From NCBI GenBank assembly GCA_037134755.1, contig JBAXLO010000196.1:1-8724 (forward strand): a stretch of DNA of 8,724 bases. The letters run 5' to 3'. Made by a program: the position numbers and the translations under genes. Shown in pieces: positions 1-5,937 of the stretch. Source of the stretch: JBAXLO01 sp037134755 (GTDB taxonomy: Bacteria > Bacteroidota > Bacteroidia > Bacteroidales > JACABE01). Below the pieces are notes generated by a model that was not told the origin of the DNA, did not search any database, and worked only from the letters and a program-made list of their open reading frames with translations. The first letter of the stretch is position 1. Each line of letters begins with the position of its first letter.

Positions 1-105
1 GAAGACCTTCCCTTCACACATGAAGACCTTCCCTTCACACACGAAGACCTTCCCTTCACACACGAAGACCTTCCCTTGACAAAGGAAGACCTTCCCTTAC
101 TTTTG
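1..105. repeat. 21-bp tandem repeat array (array A), cut by the window start
   Basis: Five consecutive 21-bp units start at 1, 22, 43, 64 and 85; a decayed sixth begins at 106 and keeps only GAAGG. Each unit has an invariant 14-nt core, GAAGACCTTCCCTT, and a 7-nt tail. The tail is CACACAT or CACACAC in units 1-3, then GACAAAG and ACTTTTG in units 4-5, so the array degenerates toward the GH92 gene. The core contains the near-palindrome GAAG-AC-CTTC. One plus-strand frame is open through the array to a TGA at 130-132. However, the core is invariant at wobble positions too while the tail changes at all codon positions, which fits a non-coding minisatellite better than protein repeats. It is richer in GC than the flanking DNA. 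The left edge lies outside the window, so total copy number is unknown. Confidence 0.95.
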
Positions 106-264
106 GAAGGTTTTTATGATGAAAATTATTGAATATACTTGCATAATGAGTTCAATTTCATAATTTAACATCATATTGGCATCTTAAAACAAAATTATTA
201 TTATTAATAAGAAGTAAAACCTATTTAAATTGTTTAGATACTTTTGTAAATCTAATTGTTTCTA

Positions 265-284
265 AAACCAATAGGTTTAATATC
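265..284. repeat. Copy 1 of an approximately 20-bp repeat on both sides of GH92
   Basis: AAACC-AATA-GGTTT followed by AATATC. It matches 2656-2676 at 18 of 20 aligned positions with one extra base there. Each copy is itself a small inverted repeat (AAACC/GGTTT). On the minus strand this copy lies 46 nt past the GH92 stop codon. Confidence 0.6.
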
Positions 285-289
285 TTACT

Positions 290-311
290 AAAAGTCTAAT
301 AGTCTGGACTT
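290..311 (-). terminator. Weak candidate terminator of the GH92 gene
   Basis: Read on the minus strand, just past the GH92 stop (324-326), the arms AAGTC (311-307) and GACTT (296-292) can pair across a 10-nt loop, with TTTT at 293-290 on the 3' side. The stem is only 5 bp and the T-run overlaps the arm, so this is at best a weak terminator. No stronger hairpin lies between the GH92 stop and array A. Confidence 0.22.
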
Positions 312-323
312 CTAAACGCCTTT

Positions 324-2612
324 TTATTTAGAAATAGAAATTGGCTTATCATAGTCAGCCATCTTTTTATAAGGCTTTTTACCCATAAAGAACTCTATAG
401 TACCACCTGTAGTAATATCTTTATGCGTAATATAAGTCTTAGTGTAAGGCTTACCGTTTAATAGTATCTTCTGAATATAAATATTATCACCACCTGCATT
501 ATTGGTAATAACTTTAAATTGCTTGCCATTAGCCAGATTAATAGTTACTTTCTCTAACTGTGGCGAACCAAAACAATACACACTATTGGCAGGATTAACA
601 GGATAAAAACCTATAGAACTAAACAGATACCATGCCGACATCTGTCCGCAATCTTCATTGCCGGAATAGCCTGATTGATTATCATTATACAATTCATTCA
701 TAACTTTGGCACAATAGTATTGTGTTTTCCAGGGCTGCCCAACAAAATCATACAAATAAGCAATATGATGACTAGGTTCATTACCATGAGCATACTGTCC
801 GATAAAACCAGACGCATTTCCATTAATATCTTCGGGTTTGGCTTGCAAAGTAAAGAAAGTATCGAGCTTTTGTGCAAACTTATCTTTTCCACCCATCAAA
901 TCAACAAAACTATTCACATCCTGAGGAACATACCAAAGATATTGCCACGCATTACCTTCAGTAAAAGGGAAACCGCCATTGCCACCATAAGCAAGAGGAT
1001 TGAAAGGGTTAATCCAATTGTTTTTACTATCTTTAGCTCTAAAGAAACCAATGCTTTTATCAAAAAGATTCTTATAACTCTCCGAACGTTTCAAAAAGTA
1101 ATTATAATCCTCTATATTACCCATACTCTTAGCCATTTGAGCAACACACCAATCATTATAAGCAATCTCTAAAGTAATAGAAACAGATTGCGTTTGAATA
1201 TCTTCAGGAAAGAATCCATATTTATCTAACACATTAAAAGGAGCATTTTTATGAGAAGTAATCGAAGACATCTTTACAGCTTCATAAGCCAATTTATAAT
1301 CAAAGCCCGTAATACCTTTAAAATACGCATCCACAATAACCGGAATGGCATGATTACCTATCATACAATAAGTATCGGTGCCCCACAACTGCCAGATAGG
1401 CAAATAACCATAAGATTTATACTGACGCAACATTGAATTAATAAAACCAGCAACCCTGTCTTCTTTAATTAAGGTATAAAGAGGATGTGCAGCACGGTAA
1501 GTATCCCAAAGTGAGAACGTACTGTAATGCTTTTTATCAGGAGCATTTTGCAAACTATTATCAGTACCTAAGTAATTTCCATTAACATCAGCAATATTAT
1601 TCGGTTGAATAAACATATGATACATGCCGGTATAGAAGATTCTTTTTTGCACTTCAGTTCCATTAATATCAACACATGATAATTCTTTGTTCCAAGCTTT
1701 ACTTGCTGCAAAATAAACGTTTTCGAAATTGAAATCTTTAATCTCAGCATCCAGATTCTCTTTAGCACCTTGGGCAGAAACAGACGAAATACCTACTTTA
1801 ACTATTAAAGGTTTGTCATTATCTTTATCAAAATTCATAATGATTTTAAGCTCGGTATGATTAGCAATTACAATATCTTTAAACTCATACTGACCGGCTT
1901 TAAACACATGGGAGTCGAAAGGTCGAGAGAATTCTGCTCTAAAATAAACCTTACGTAATTTAGCCCAACCCGAAATAATACGGTAACCTTCAATAGTTTT
2001 ATTGTCAACAACCCTAACTTCCGAACTAAGAATTTTACAAAACCTATAAGGACTATTTCTTATAAGCGAATGATCAAGATCAACAATTAAATGATACGGA
2101 TTTTTATTTGAAAAAGTATATCTGTGCATACCGCAATGTTCAGTTGCAGTCATCTCAGCTTTAATCTTATAATCATCTAATATTACACTGTAATAACCGG
2201 GAGTTGCACTCTCATTTTTATGACTATATTTAGAACGGAAACCTTTAGTTTTACCTTCATCACTACCTGCTTTCCACTTAATATCACCACCAAAAGGCAT
2301 AAAAAGAAAGTCATAAAGATCGGGGCAACCGGTACCATTTAAATGGGTGTGACTAAAGCCAAGTATCGTTGAATCATTATAATCGTAACCACTGCAAGGA
2401 TCATCAGGATACTCTCTGGTATCAGGACTTAACTGCACTAAACCAAAAGGGAGACAAGCTCCAGGGAAATTACTGCCGGATAAACTTAAGCTATCTAAAG
2501 CACCTGTCCCAATAAAAGGATTTACATACTTTGTGTAATCAGTAGTTTGAGAGAACAATCCCCCATTAAAATAAAGTGCAGTTGCGATAATGATTAATAG
2601 TATTCTTTTCAT
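324..2612 (-). CDS. Secreted GH92 family alpha-mannosidase
   Basis: A 762-aa protein of normal GH92 length. The family comprises calcium-dependent, inverting exo-alpha-mannosidases, most often alpha-1,2-specific, that trim mannose from host N-glycans or fungal mannans; exact linkage cannot be read from sequence. The N-terminus (MKR then a hydrophobic stretch at residues 4-20) is a signal peptide without a lipobox Cys, so periplasmic or extracellular location is likely. The mature part starts with YVNPFIGTG (29-37), typical of the GH92 beta-sandwich domain. The catalytic (alpha/alpha)6 domain carries SLWDTYRAAHPL (367-378), TEGNAWQYLW (551-560, with the expected acid Glu552), GNEPSHHIAYLY (610-621) and GNEDCGQMSAWY (651-662, region of the catalytic base). 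All core motifs are intact. It lies 57 bp downstream of rlmF on the same strand, with no TAnnTTTG box in the gap, so read-through from rlmF is possible. No SusC/SusD pair or other glycan genes are visible beside it. Confidence 0.93.
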   Translation of the reverse strand: MKRILLIIIATALYFNGGLFSQTTDYTKYVNPFIGTGALDSLSLSGSNFPGACLPFGLVQLSPDTREYPDDPCSGYDYNDSTILGFSHTHLNGTGCPDLYDFLFMPFGGDIKWKAGSDEGKTKGFRSKYSHKNESATPGYYSVILDDYKIKAEMTATEHCGMHRYTFSNKNPYHLIVDLDHSLIRNSPYRFCKILSSEVRVVDNKTIEGYRIISGWAKLRKVYFRAEFSRPFDSHVFKAGQYEFKDIVIANHTELKIIMNFDKDNDKPLIVKVGISSVSAQGAKENLDAEIKDFNFENVYFAASKAWNKELSCVDINGTEVQKRIFYTGMYHMFIQPNNIADVNGNYLGTDNSLQNAPDKKHYSTFSLWDTYRAAHPLYTLIKEDRVAGFINSMLRQYKSYGYLPIWQLWGTDTYCMIGNHAIPVIVDAYFKGITGFDYKLAYEAVKMSSITSHKNAPFNVLDKYGFFPEDIQTQSVSITLEIAYNDWCVAQMAKSMGNIEDYNYFLKRSESYKNLFDKSIGFFRAKDSKNNWINPFNPLAYGGNGGFPFTEGNAWQYLWYVPQDVNSFVDLMGGKDKFAQKLDTFFTLQAKPEDINGNASGFIGQYAHGNEPSHHIAYLYDFVGQPWKTQYYCAKVMNELYNDNQSGYSGNEDCGQMSAWYLFSSIGFYPVNPANSVYCFGSPQLEKVTINLANGKQFKVITNNAGGDNIYIQKILLNGKPYTKTYITHKDITTGGTIEFFMGKKPYKKMADYDKPISISK

Positions 2613-2655
2613 TGTTCTAATATTATAATGTAAATTAATATTGTTTAAATAAGTT

Positions 2656-2676
2656 AAACCTAACAGGTTTTATATC
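2656..2676. repeat. Copy 2 of the GH92-flanking repeat, overlapping the rlmF stop
   Basis: AAACC-TAACA-GGTTT followed by TATATC, near-identical to 265-284. It overlaps the last codons and stop of rlmF (stop at 2670-2672). Read on the minus strand it forms a short AAACCT-GTT-AGGTTT hairpin immediately after the stop, so it could be a weak 3' hairpin of rlmF. There is no good T-run after it. Confidence 0.55.
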
Positions 2677-3635
2677 CATCTAGTGTTTGCCCATTCAGTT
2701 TGTTGTGTCTTATTTAGAAATGTCCAAGCCACAATTCTACTTATTTTATTCCCTTGTCCCATCGGAATCGTTTTTATTTCAACAGCTTTCACTTTATCAA
2801 GCATATAATATACACTCTTAAGATTTGCTTCTTTTGATATTAAAGTAGTAAACCACAAACAAGATGAGGCATGCAACTTGCTTTGATTTATTATATTGGC
2901 AACAAATCTTTCCTCGCCACCTACGCACCAAAGTTCATTATTAATACCACCAAAGTTTAAGCTAATATCTTTTGCCTTTTTATTCTTTAAATTACTTAGT
3001 TTTCTTATTGTACCTGCTTGAGCATCTTTAGCTGAAGCATGAAAAGGAGGATTGCAAATTGTAAGATCAAAGAGTTCCTCTTTATTAAATATCCCATTAA
3101 ATATATCTTTAGGATTCTTCTGAAATCTTATCTCAATAGTCTCTTTTAGAAAGGGATTCTTATCAATAATATTATTTGCTGAAGCTATTGAAACTTCATC
3201 AATATCAGTCCCCACAAAGCTCCATCCATATTCTTTATTGCCAATGATCGGGTACACACAATTAGCACCAACTCCTATATCAATACATTTTATTTTATTC
3301 CCTTTAGGGATAATTCCATTATTACAACTGCTTAATAAGTCAGCTATATGATGAATATAATCAGCCCTTCCGGGGATTGGTGGGCATAAATAACCTTTAG
3401 GGATATCCCAGTTATCAATATCGTAATAATGTTTTAACAATGCTTTGTTAAGCATCTTTACAGCTTCAGGATTAAAGAAATCAATTGACTCATCATCGTA
3501 AGCATTCAACTTAACGTAGGATGCTAATTCAGGACAAGTATTGATTAACAATTTAAAATCATAGCGTTCCCGATGTTTATTCCGAGGATGTAGTTTTGAT
3601 TTTTCTTTAGGATGTTCTCTTTTGGGTTGAAGCAT
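2670..3635 (-). CDS. rlmF: 23S rRNA (adenine(1618)-N(6))-methyltransferase RlmF
   Basis: A 321-aa cytoplasmic SAM-dependent methyltransferase of the RlmF/YbiN family, which in E. coli makes N6-methyladenine at A1618 of 23S rRNA. Family marks in order: a basic N-terminus with KLHPRNKHRERYDF (14-27), the LNAYDDESIDFFNPEAVK segment (43-60), PPIPGRADYIHHIADLL (85-101), the SAM motif DIGVGANCVYP (119-129), the acidic TDIDE after the next strand (143-147), the N6-adenine catalytic motif NPPF (195-198) and a GGEERFV-type segment (239-245). Length and motifs are complete. Its ATG (3635-3633 on the minus strand) shares one base with the TAA of the preceding small gene (TAATG), so translation is probably coupled. 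It is the third gene of a leftward run starting at 4167. Confidence 0.95.
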   Translation of the reverse strand: MLQPKREHPKEKSKLHPRNKHRERYDFKLLINTCPELASYVKLNAYDDESIDFFNPEAVKMLNKALLKHYYDIDNWDIPKGYLCPPIPGRADYIHHIADLLSSCNNGIIPKGNKIKCIDIGVGANCVYPIIGNKEYGWSFVGTDIDEVSIASANNIIDKNPFLKETIEIRFQKNPKDIFNGIFNKEELFDLTICNPPFHASAKDAQAGTIRKLSNLKNKKAKDISLNFGGINNELWCVGGEERFVANIINQSKLHASSCLWFTTLISKEANLKSVYYMLDKVKAVEIKTIPMGQGNKISRIVAWTFLNKTQQTEWANTRWI

Positions 3636-3889
3636 TATTCTTTTCTTTTTTCTTTCTCTATTTTTTTAGCACGATATTCTGATTCTGATTTATGAACTTC
3701 CAGAACATGATCTTTTTGCTCATCTGTTAATAAATCCATTATTTGCTTAACAATTTCTCTAATCTCATTTATACTTCCAACTACTTCAGGAAAATTTCTT
3801 ATTTCAAATTCATTTTTGTCATATAAATCAATTATCTGCATAAATCTAGACAATTGCGCTGCTTTTTCTTCGTCTAATACTTCTTTCAT
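3635..3889 (-). CDS. Small helical hypothetical protein, paralogue of its upstream neighbour
   Basis: An 84-aa protein of a family I do not recognise. It aligns without gaps to the 89-aa product of 3898-4167, with 48 of 84 residues identical (57%), so the two genes are a tandem duplication. The best conserved blocks are LDEE (5-8), IIDL-x-DKNE (19-27) and IMDLL-x-DEQKD-x-VLE (50-64). Residues 28-34 share nothing with the paralogue. The sequence is highly charged and looks all-helical, ending in a Lys/Arg-rich tail (AKKIEKEKRKE). There is no signal peptide or membrane segment, so it is cytoplasmic. It starts 8 nt after the upstream paralogue and its stop overlaps the rlmF start by one base (TAATG). 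That suggests a job near ribosome or RNA biology, but no function can be assigned. Confidence 0.85.
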   Translation of the reverse strand: MKEVLDEEKAAQLSRFMQIIDLYDKNEFEIRNFPEVVGSINEIREIVKQIMDLLTDEQKDHVLEVHKSESEYRAKKIEKEKRKE

Positions 3890-3897
3890 GTTTTTGA

Positions 3898-4167
3898 TTA
3901 TTTCTTTTTCTTAGCTGCTTTCTTATTTTCTTTCTCAATTTGTTTAGCTACGTATTCAGTTTGTATCTTATGCTCTTCCAACACATAATCTTTTTGTTCA
4001 TCAGATAATAAATCCATAATAGACTTTACCTTTTCTCTTAGTTCTTTAACAGTATCAGCTATTTCATGATTTGTATTAACTATAGCTTCATTCTTATCAA
4101 ATAAATCTATTATCCGCATAAACATACATAATTGCGATACATTTTCTTCGTCTAAATCTTCTATCAT
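3898..4167 (-). CDS. Small helical hypothetical protein with Lys-rich tail, first gene of the rlmF run
   Basis: An 89-aa protein of unknown function, the longer of a tandem paralogous pair (57% identity with the product of 3635-3889 over 84 ungapped positions). It begins MIEDLDEENVSQL, carries IIDLFDKNE (19-27) and IMDLLSDEQKDYVLEEHK (50-67), and ends in a strongly basic tail (KKAAKKKK, 82-89) that could contact nucleic acid; this last point is inference. It is predicted soluble and helical. The ATG at 4167 is the first start in the frame, and no Shine-Dalgarno is seen, as usual for Bacteroidota. A candidate -7 box lies about 87 nt upstream on the minus strand (4261-4254). It is probably the first gene of a three-gene, possibly four-gene, transcript ending with rlmF or GH92. 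Confidence 0.83.
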   Translation of the reverse strand: MIEDLDEENVSQLCMFMRIIDLFDKNEAIVNTNHEIADTVKELREKVKSIMDLLSDEQKDYVLEEHKIQTEYVAKQIEKENKKAAKKKK

Positions 4168-4253
4168 AATCTTATGGTTTTATATGTTTCTATATTATAT
4201 TATAGAGTTTTAAAGATATTTATTTGTTAGAATTTTACATCTTTTATTCCTTG

Positions 4254-4261
4254 CAAATGTA
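4254..4261 (-). promoter_or_regulatory. Candidate -7 box (TAnnTTTG) for the small-protein/rlmF run
   Basis: On the minus strand this reads TACATTTG, an exact match to the Bacteroidota -7 consensus TAnnTTTG. It would place the transcript start near 4247 and give a leader of about 80 nt before the ATG at 4167. No TTTG-like -33 element is visible at the usual distance, so confidence is moderate. Confidence 0.5.
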
Positions 4262-4492
4262 ATTAATTTTCCTGAATAGAGTATTTAATTAGAAATTAAA
4301 AAGAACCAGTTTGATAATTTATTTAGCTTTATGCTGATTAATGTTGATATTCTTATTATAAAATAAATTATAATATTTATTCATTATTCGAAAAAATATA
4401 ATAATAATTAATGTGAGCTTAATATACATATTATGTGCAAATTATGTGACTAATTATATTTTTTAAATTTAATTTATTGAAAATAAAAAACT

Positions 4493-4519
4493 TTTGTATT
4501 TATATTATGTTTATCTTTG
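4493..4519 (+). promoter_or_regulatory. Candidate promoter of the cold-shock gene
   Basis: TTTG at 4493-4496 and TATCTTTG at 4512-4519 match the Bacteroidota -33 (TTTG) and -7 (TAnnTTTG) elements. The spacer is 15 nt, shorter than the usual 17-23. Transcription would start around 4525, leaving a leader of only about 15 nt. So the long cold-responsive 5' UTR known for E. coli cspA is absent if this promoter is used. Confidence 0.6.
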
Positions 4520-4540
4520 CATAAATAATTTAAATTCAAT

Positions 4541-4732
4541 ATGAATAAAGGAACAGTAAAATTTTTCAATGATACCAAAGGATTTGGTTTCATTAAAGAC
4601 GCAAATTCTTCAACAGAATATTTCGTACATGTAAACGGTTTAGTTGACAAAATTAAAGAAGGTGACGAAGTAACTTTCGATTTAGAAGAAGGAAAAAAAG
4701 GAGTAAATGCTGTAAATGTTAAACGCGCTTAG
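4541..4732 (+). CDS. Cold-shock domain protein (CspA family)
   Basis: A 63-aa single cold-shock domain, the usual size for the family. These are small cytoplasmic OB-fold proteins that bind single-stranded RNA or DNA and act as RNA chaperones. It starts MNKGTVKFFNDTKGFGFI, with RNP1 KGFGFI at 13-18 and RNP2 as YFVHV at 27-31, where many homologues have FVHF or FVHH. The C-terminus GKKGVNAVNVKRA (51-63) is a Bacteroidota-style variant of the usual KGPQAANV ending. It has its own promoter (4493-4519) and a strong intrinsic terminator (4804-4833), so it is a monocistronic unit. Whether it is cold-induced or constitutive cannot be told from the sequence. Confidence 0.95.
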   Translation: MNKGTVKFFNDTKGFGFIKDANSSTEYFVHVNGLVDKIKEGDEVTFDLEEGKKGVNAVNVKRA

Positions 4733-4803
4733 TTTATATCTTATTTAGCATAAAGGCATTGATTCAATAATTAATTTTATAGTATCAGTTTCCTATTCAT
4801 TTT

Positions 4804-4833
4804 AAAGTCTGCTTAAAAGCAGACTTTTTTTTT
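4804..4833 (+). terminator. Intrinsic terminator of the cold-shock gene
   Basis: AAAGTCTGCTT (4804-4814) and AAGCAGACTTT (4817-4827) are perfect inverted repeats around an AA centre. In RNA the stem would be about 9 bp with a 6-nt loop. A T-run extends to 4833. This is the clearest rho-independent terminator in the window, 71 nt after the cold-shock stop codon. Confidence 0.9.
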
Positions 4834-4951
4834 GTCTTTATCATCCTTTTTTTTGGTTTATTCTTTTCAGGTTGTTACCAGATTCCTGTTTTATTTAAGC
4901 GTTTGGAGATTATTAATTCTTACATAATTCTATAAAATTTAAAATAAATAG

Positions 4952-4959
4952 TATATTTG
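4952..4959 (+). promoter_or_regulatory. Candidate -7 box for the AraC-family gene
   Basis: TATATTTG matches TAnnTTTG and is followed by GCATAAAT, much like the sequence after the cold-shock gene's -7 box (GCATAAAT there too). It lies 34 nt before the ATG at 4994. No TTTG is visible about 20 nt upstream, so recognition may need an activator. Confidence 0.5.
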
Positions 4960-4993
4960 CATAAATTTATAAGACTTCAACTTTATATTATCA

Positions 4994-5842
4994 ATGAATT
5001 TTATGTTTATGAATCAACCAATAGAAATATTTCAGATTACAGAAGAAGATGCTATTAAAAATCAAATATCACCTGAAGAACCACATAATCATGATGATTT
5101 TGAAGAGTTGATTATTGTTATGGAAGGGAGTATGGAGCATTTTATTGATTTTAAAACAAAGATCTTTGATGCTCCTATAGTAAGTTTTGTAACTAAAGGT
5201 AAATTACATCGCGTGTTGCCTCAATTAAAAGATGACAAATGCAAGATGTGGGTTATTAAATTTAAAAGTGAGTTTATTCCTGATACTACTTTTCAATTAT
5301 ACACTTATTATCATGATCATGCTACAATAAAGATGAATGAAGGTGCATGTTTTAATCGTATGGTTACTCTTAGTGAAATGATGTATGATGAATCGCAACA
5401 AACTAATCCAGACTATTCAGTTATTCGCCATTTGTTGAGTGCTTTATTTGGTATGATTGAATCCGAAAGAAAGAAAAATATTATTGATGAAGCAGGAAAT
5501 CAGACAACACAAAATATTACATTCAAAAACTTTTTAAGAATATTAGAAGAAAATTTCCACAGACAAGAAGGTGTTGAATTTTATGCTGAAAAACTTTTCA
5601 TGTCTTCAAGAAACCTTAATAAAATATGCCAAAATATATTACAATTAAGTGTTTTAGAAATTATTGAAACAAGAAAATTGATAGAAGCTAAAAACCTATT
5701 AATAAATACAGACTTAACTATATCGGAAATAGGATATGAGATAGGGTATAACGAAAAGTCTTATTTTACAAATGTCTTTAAAAAGAAATCAGGACAAACT
5801 CCATCAGAGTTTCGTGCAGAGATGAGGAAACTTATTTCCTAA
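4994..5842 (+). CDS. AraC-family transcriptional regulator with N-terminal cupin-like domain
   Basis: A 282-aa cytoplasmic DNA-binding protein of the two-domain AraC type. The N-terminal half resembles an AraC cupin-type ligand domain: PHNHDDFEELIIVMEG (30-45) has the His-rich entry typical of the fold. The C-terminal domain (about 178-282) carries two helix-turn-helix units: VEFYAEKLFMSSRNLNKIC (194-212) and LTISEIGYEIGYNEKSYFTN (241-260). It ends with the family signature FKKKSGQTPSEFR (262-274). Several Met codons lie close together (residues 1, 4 and 6); the first is kept because the candidate -7 box leaves about 30 nt of leader. The four-gene lipoprotein-to-hydrolase run begins 95 bp downstream on the same strand, which makes those genes the most likely target. 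The effector is unknown. Confidence 0.92.
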   Translation: MNFMFMNQPIEIFQITEEDAIKNQISPEEPHNHDDFEELIIVMEGSMEHFIDFKTKIFDAPIVSFVTKGKLHRVLPQLKDDKCKMWVIKFKSEFIPDTTFQLYTYYHDHATIKMNEGACFNRMVTLSEMMYDESQQTNPDYSVIRHLLSALFGMIESERKKNIIDEAGNQTTQNITFKNFLRILEENFHRQEGVEFYAEKLFMSSRNLNKICQNILQLSVLEIIETRKLIEAKNLLINTDLTISEIGYEIGYNEKSYFTNVFKKKSGQTPSEFRAEMRKLIS

Positions 5843-5893
5843 AATTACAACATTTCTTCCGAAAACTGTTACTACCGTAAACACAATTCAGTA

Positions 5894-5901
5894 TAATTTT
5901 G
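5894..5901 (+). promoter_or_regulatory. Candidate -7 box for the lipoprotein/CDGSH/dioxygenase run
   Basis: TAATTTTG matches TAnnTTTG, 36 nt before the ATG at 5938. No TTTG is seen at the -33 spacing. Instead, an imperfect inverted repeat (TGTTAC-TACC-GTAAACA, 5867-5883) occupies that place, which would suit an activator-dependent promoter. The 95-bp gap after the AraC gene supports a separate start here. Confidence 0.5.
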
Positions 5902-5937
5902 CAGAAAATTTAATTCACAAATTATACTTTAAATAAA

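Larger units (their letters stand above)
106..323. other. AT-rich intergenic region between array A and the GH92 gene 3' end
   Basis: This stretch of about 218 bp has no credible ORF and no RNA gene I can recognise. It holds the decayed edge of array A, poly-AT tracts, one copy of a repeat also found upstream of GH92 (265-284), and a weak hairpin (292-311). TAnnTTTG-like strings occur on both strands (239-246 plus; 190-197 minus), but such strings are expected by chance here and no gene follows them. Confidence 0.6.
4168..4540. other. Divergent AT-rich intergenic region holding promoters in both directions
   Basis: This 373-bp stretch has no credible ORF. It separates the leftward small-protein/rlmF run from the rightward cold-shock gene. 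It holds a candidate minus-strand -7 box at 4254-4261, a plus-strand promoter for the cold-shock gene at 4493-4519, and three ATGTG direct repeats at 4411, 4433 and 4444 (spacings of 22 and 11 bp). The rest is poly-A/T-rich DNA, possibly intrinsically bent. I see no hairpin RNA or riboswitch. Confidence 0.7.

Noticed and set aside
1..105. Array A as a CRISPR array
   Set aside because: Units are contiguous with no unique spacers of about 30 bp, and no cas genes are present. The same holds for array B.
1..132. Plus-strand open frame encoding seven-residue repeats ending at TGA 130-132
   Set aside because: The core is invariant at silent positions while the tail varies at all codon positions, and other frames are open too. 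It has no start in the window. Kept only as an alternative within the array A finding.
190..246. TAnnTTTG boxes on both strands in the left intergenic region
   Set aside because: No gene or structured RNA follows them, and the motif is expected by chance in such AT-rich DNA.
675..1172. Plus-strand ORF antisense to GH92, and similar overlapping ORFs at 1251-1436, 6186-6519 and 7029-7340
   Set aside because: These are shadows of well-supported genes, with no recognisable domains and no promoter or start context.
5825..5840. AGGAAA-CTTA-TTTCCT hairpin at the end of the AraC gene
   Set aside because: A perfect but short 6-bp stem overlapping the stop codon and followed by AAAATTAC, not a T-run. 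It is not convincing as a terminator.
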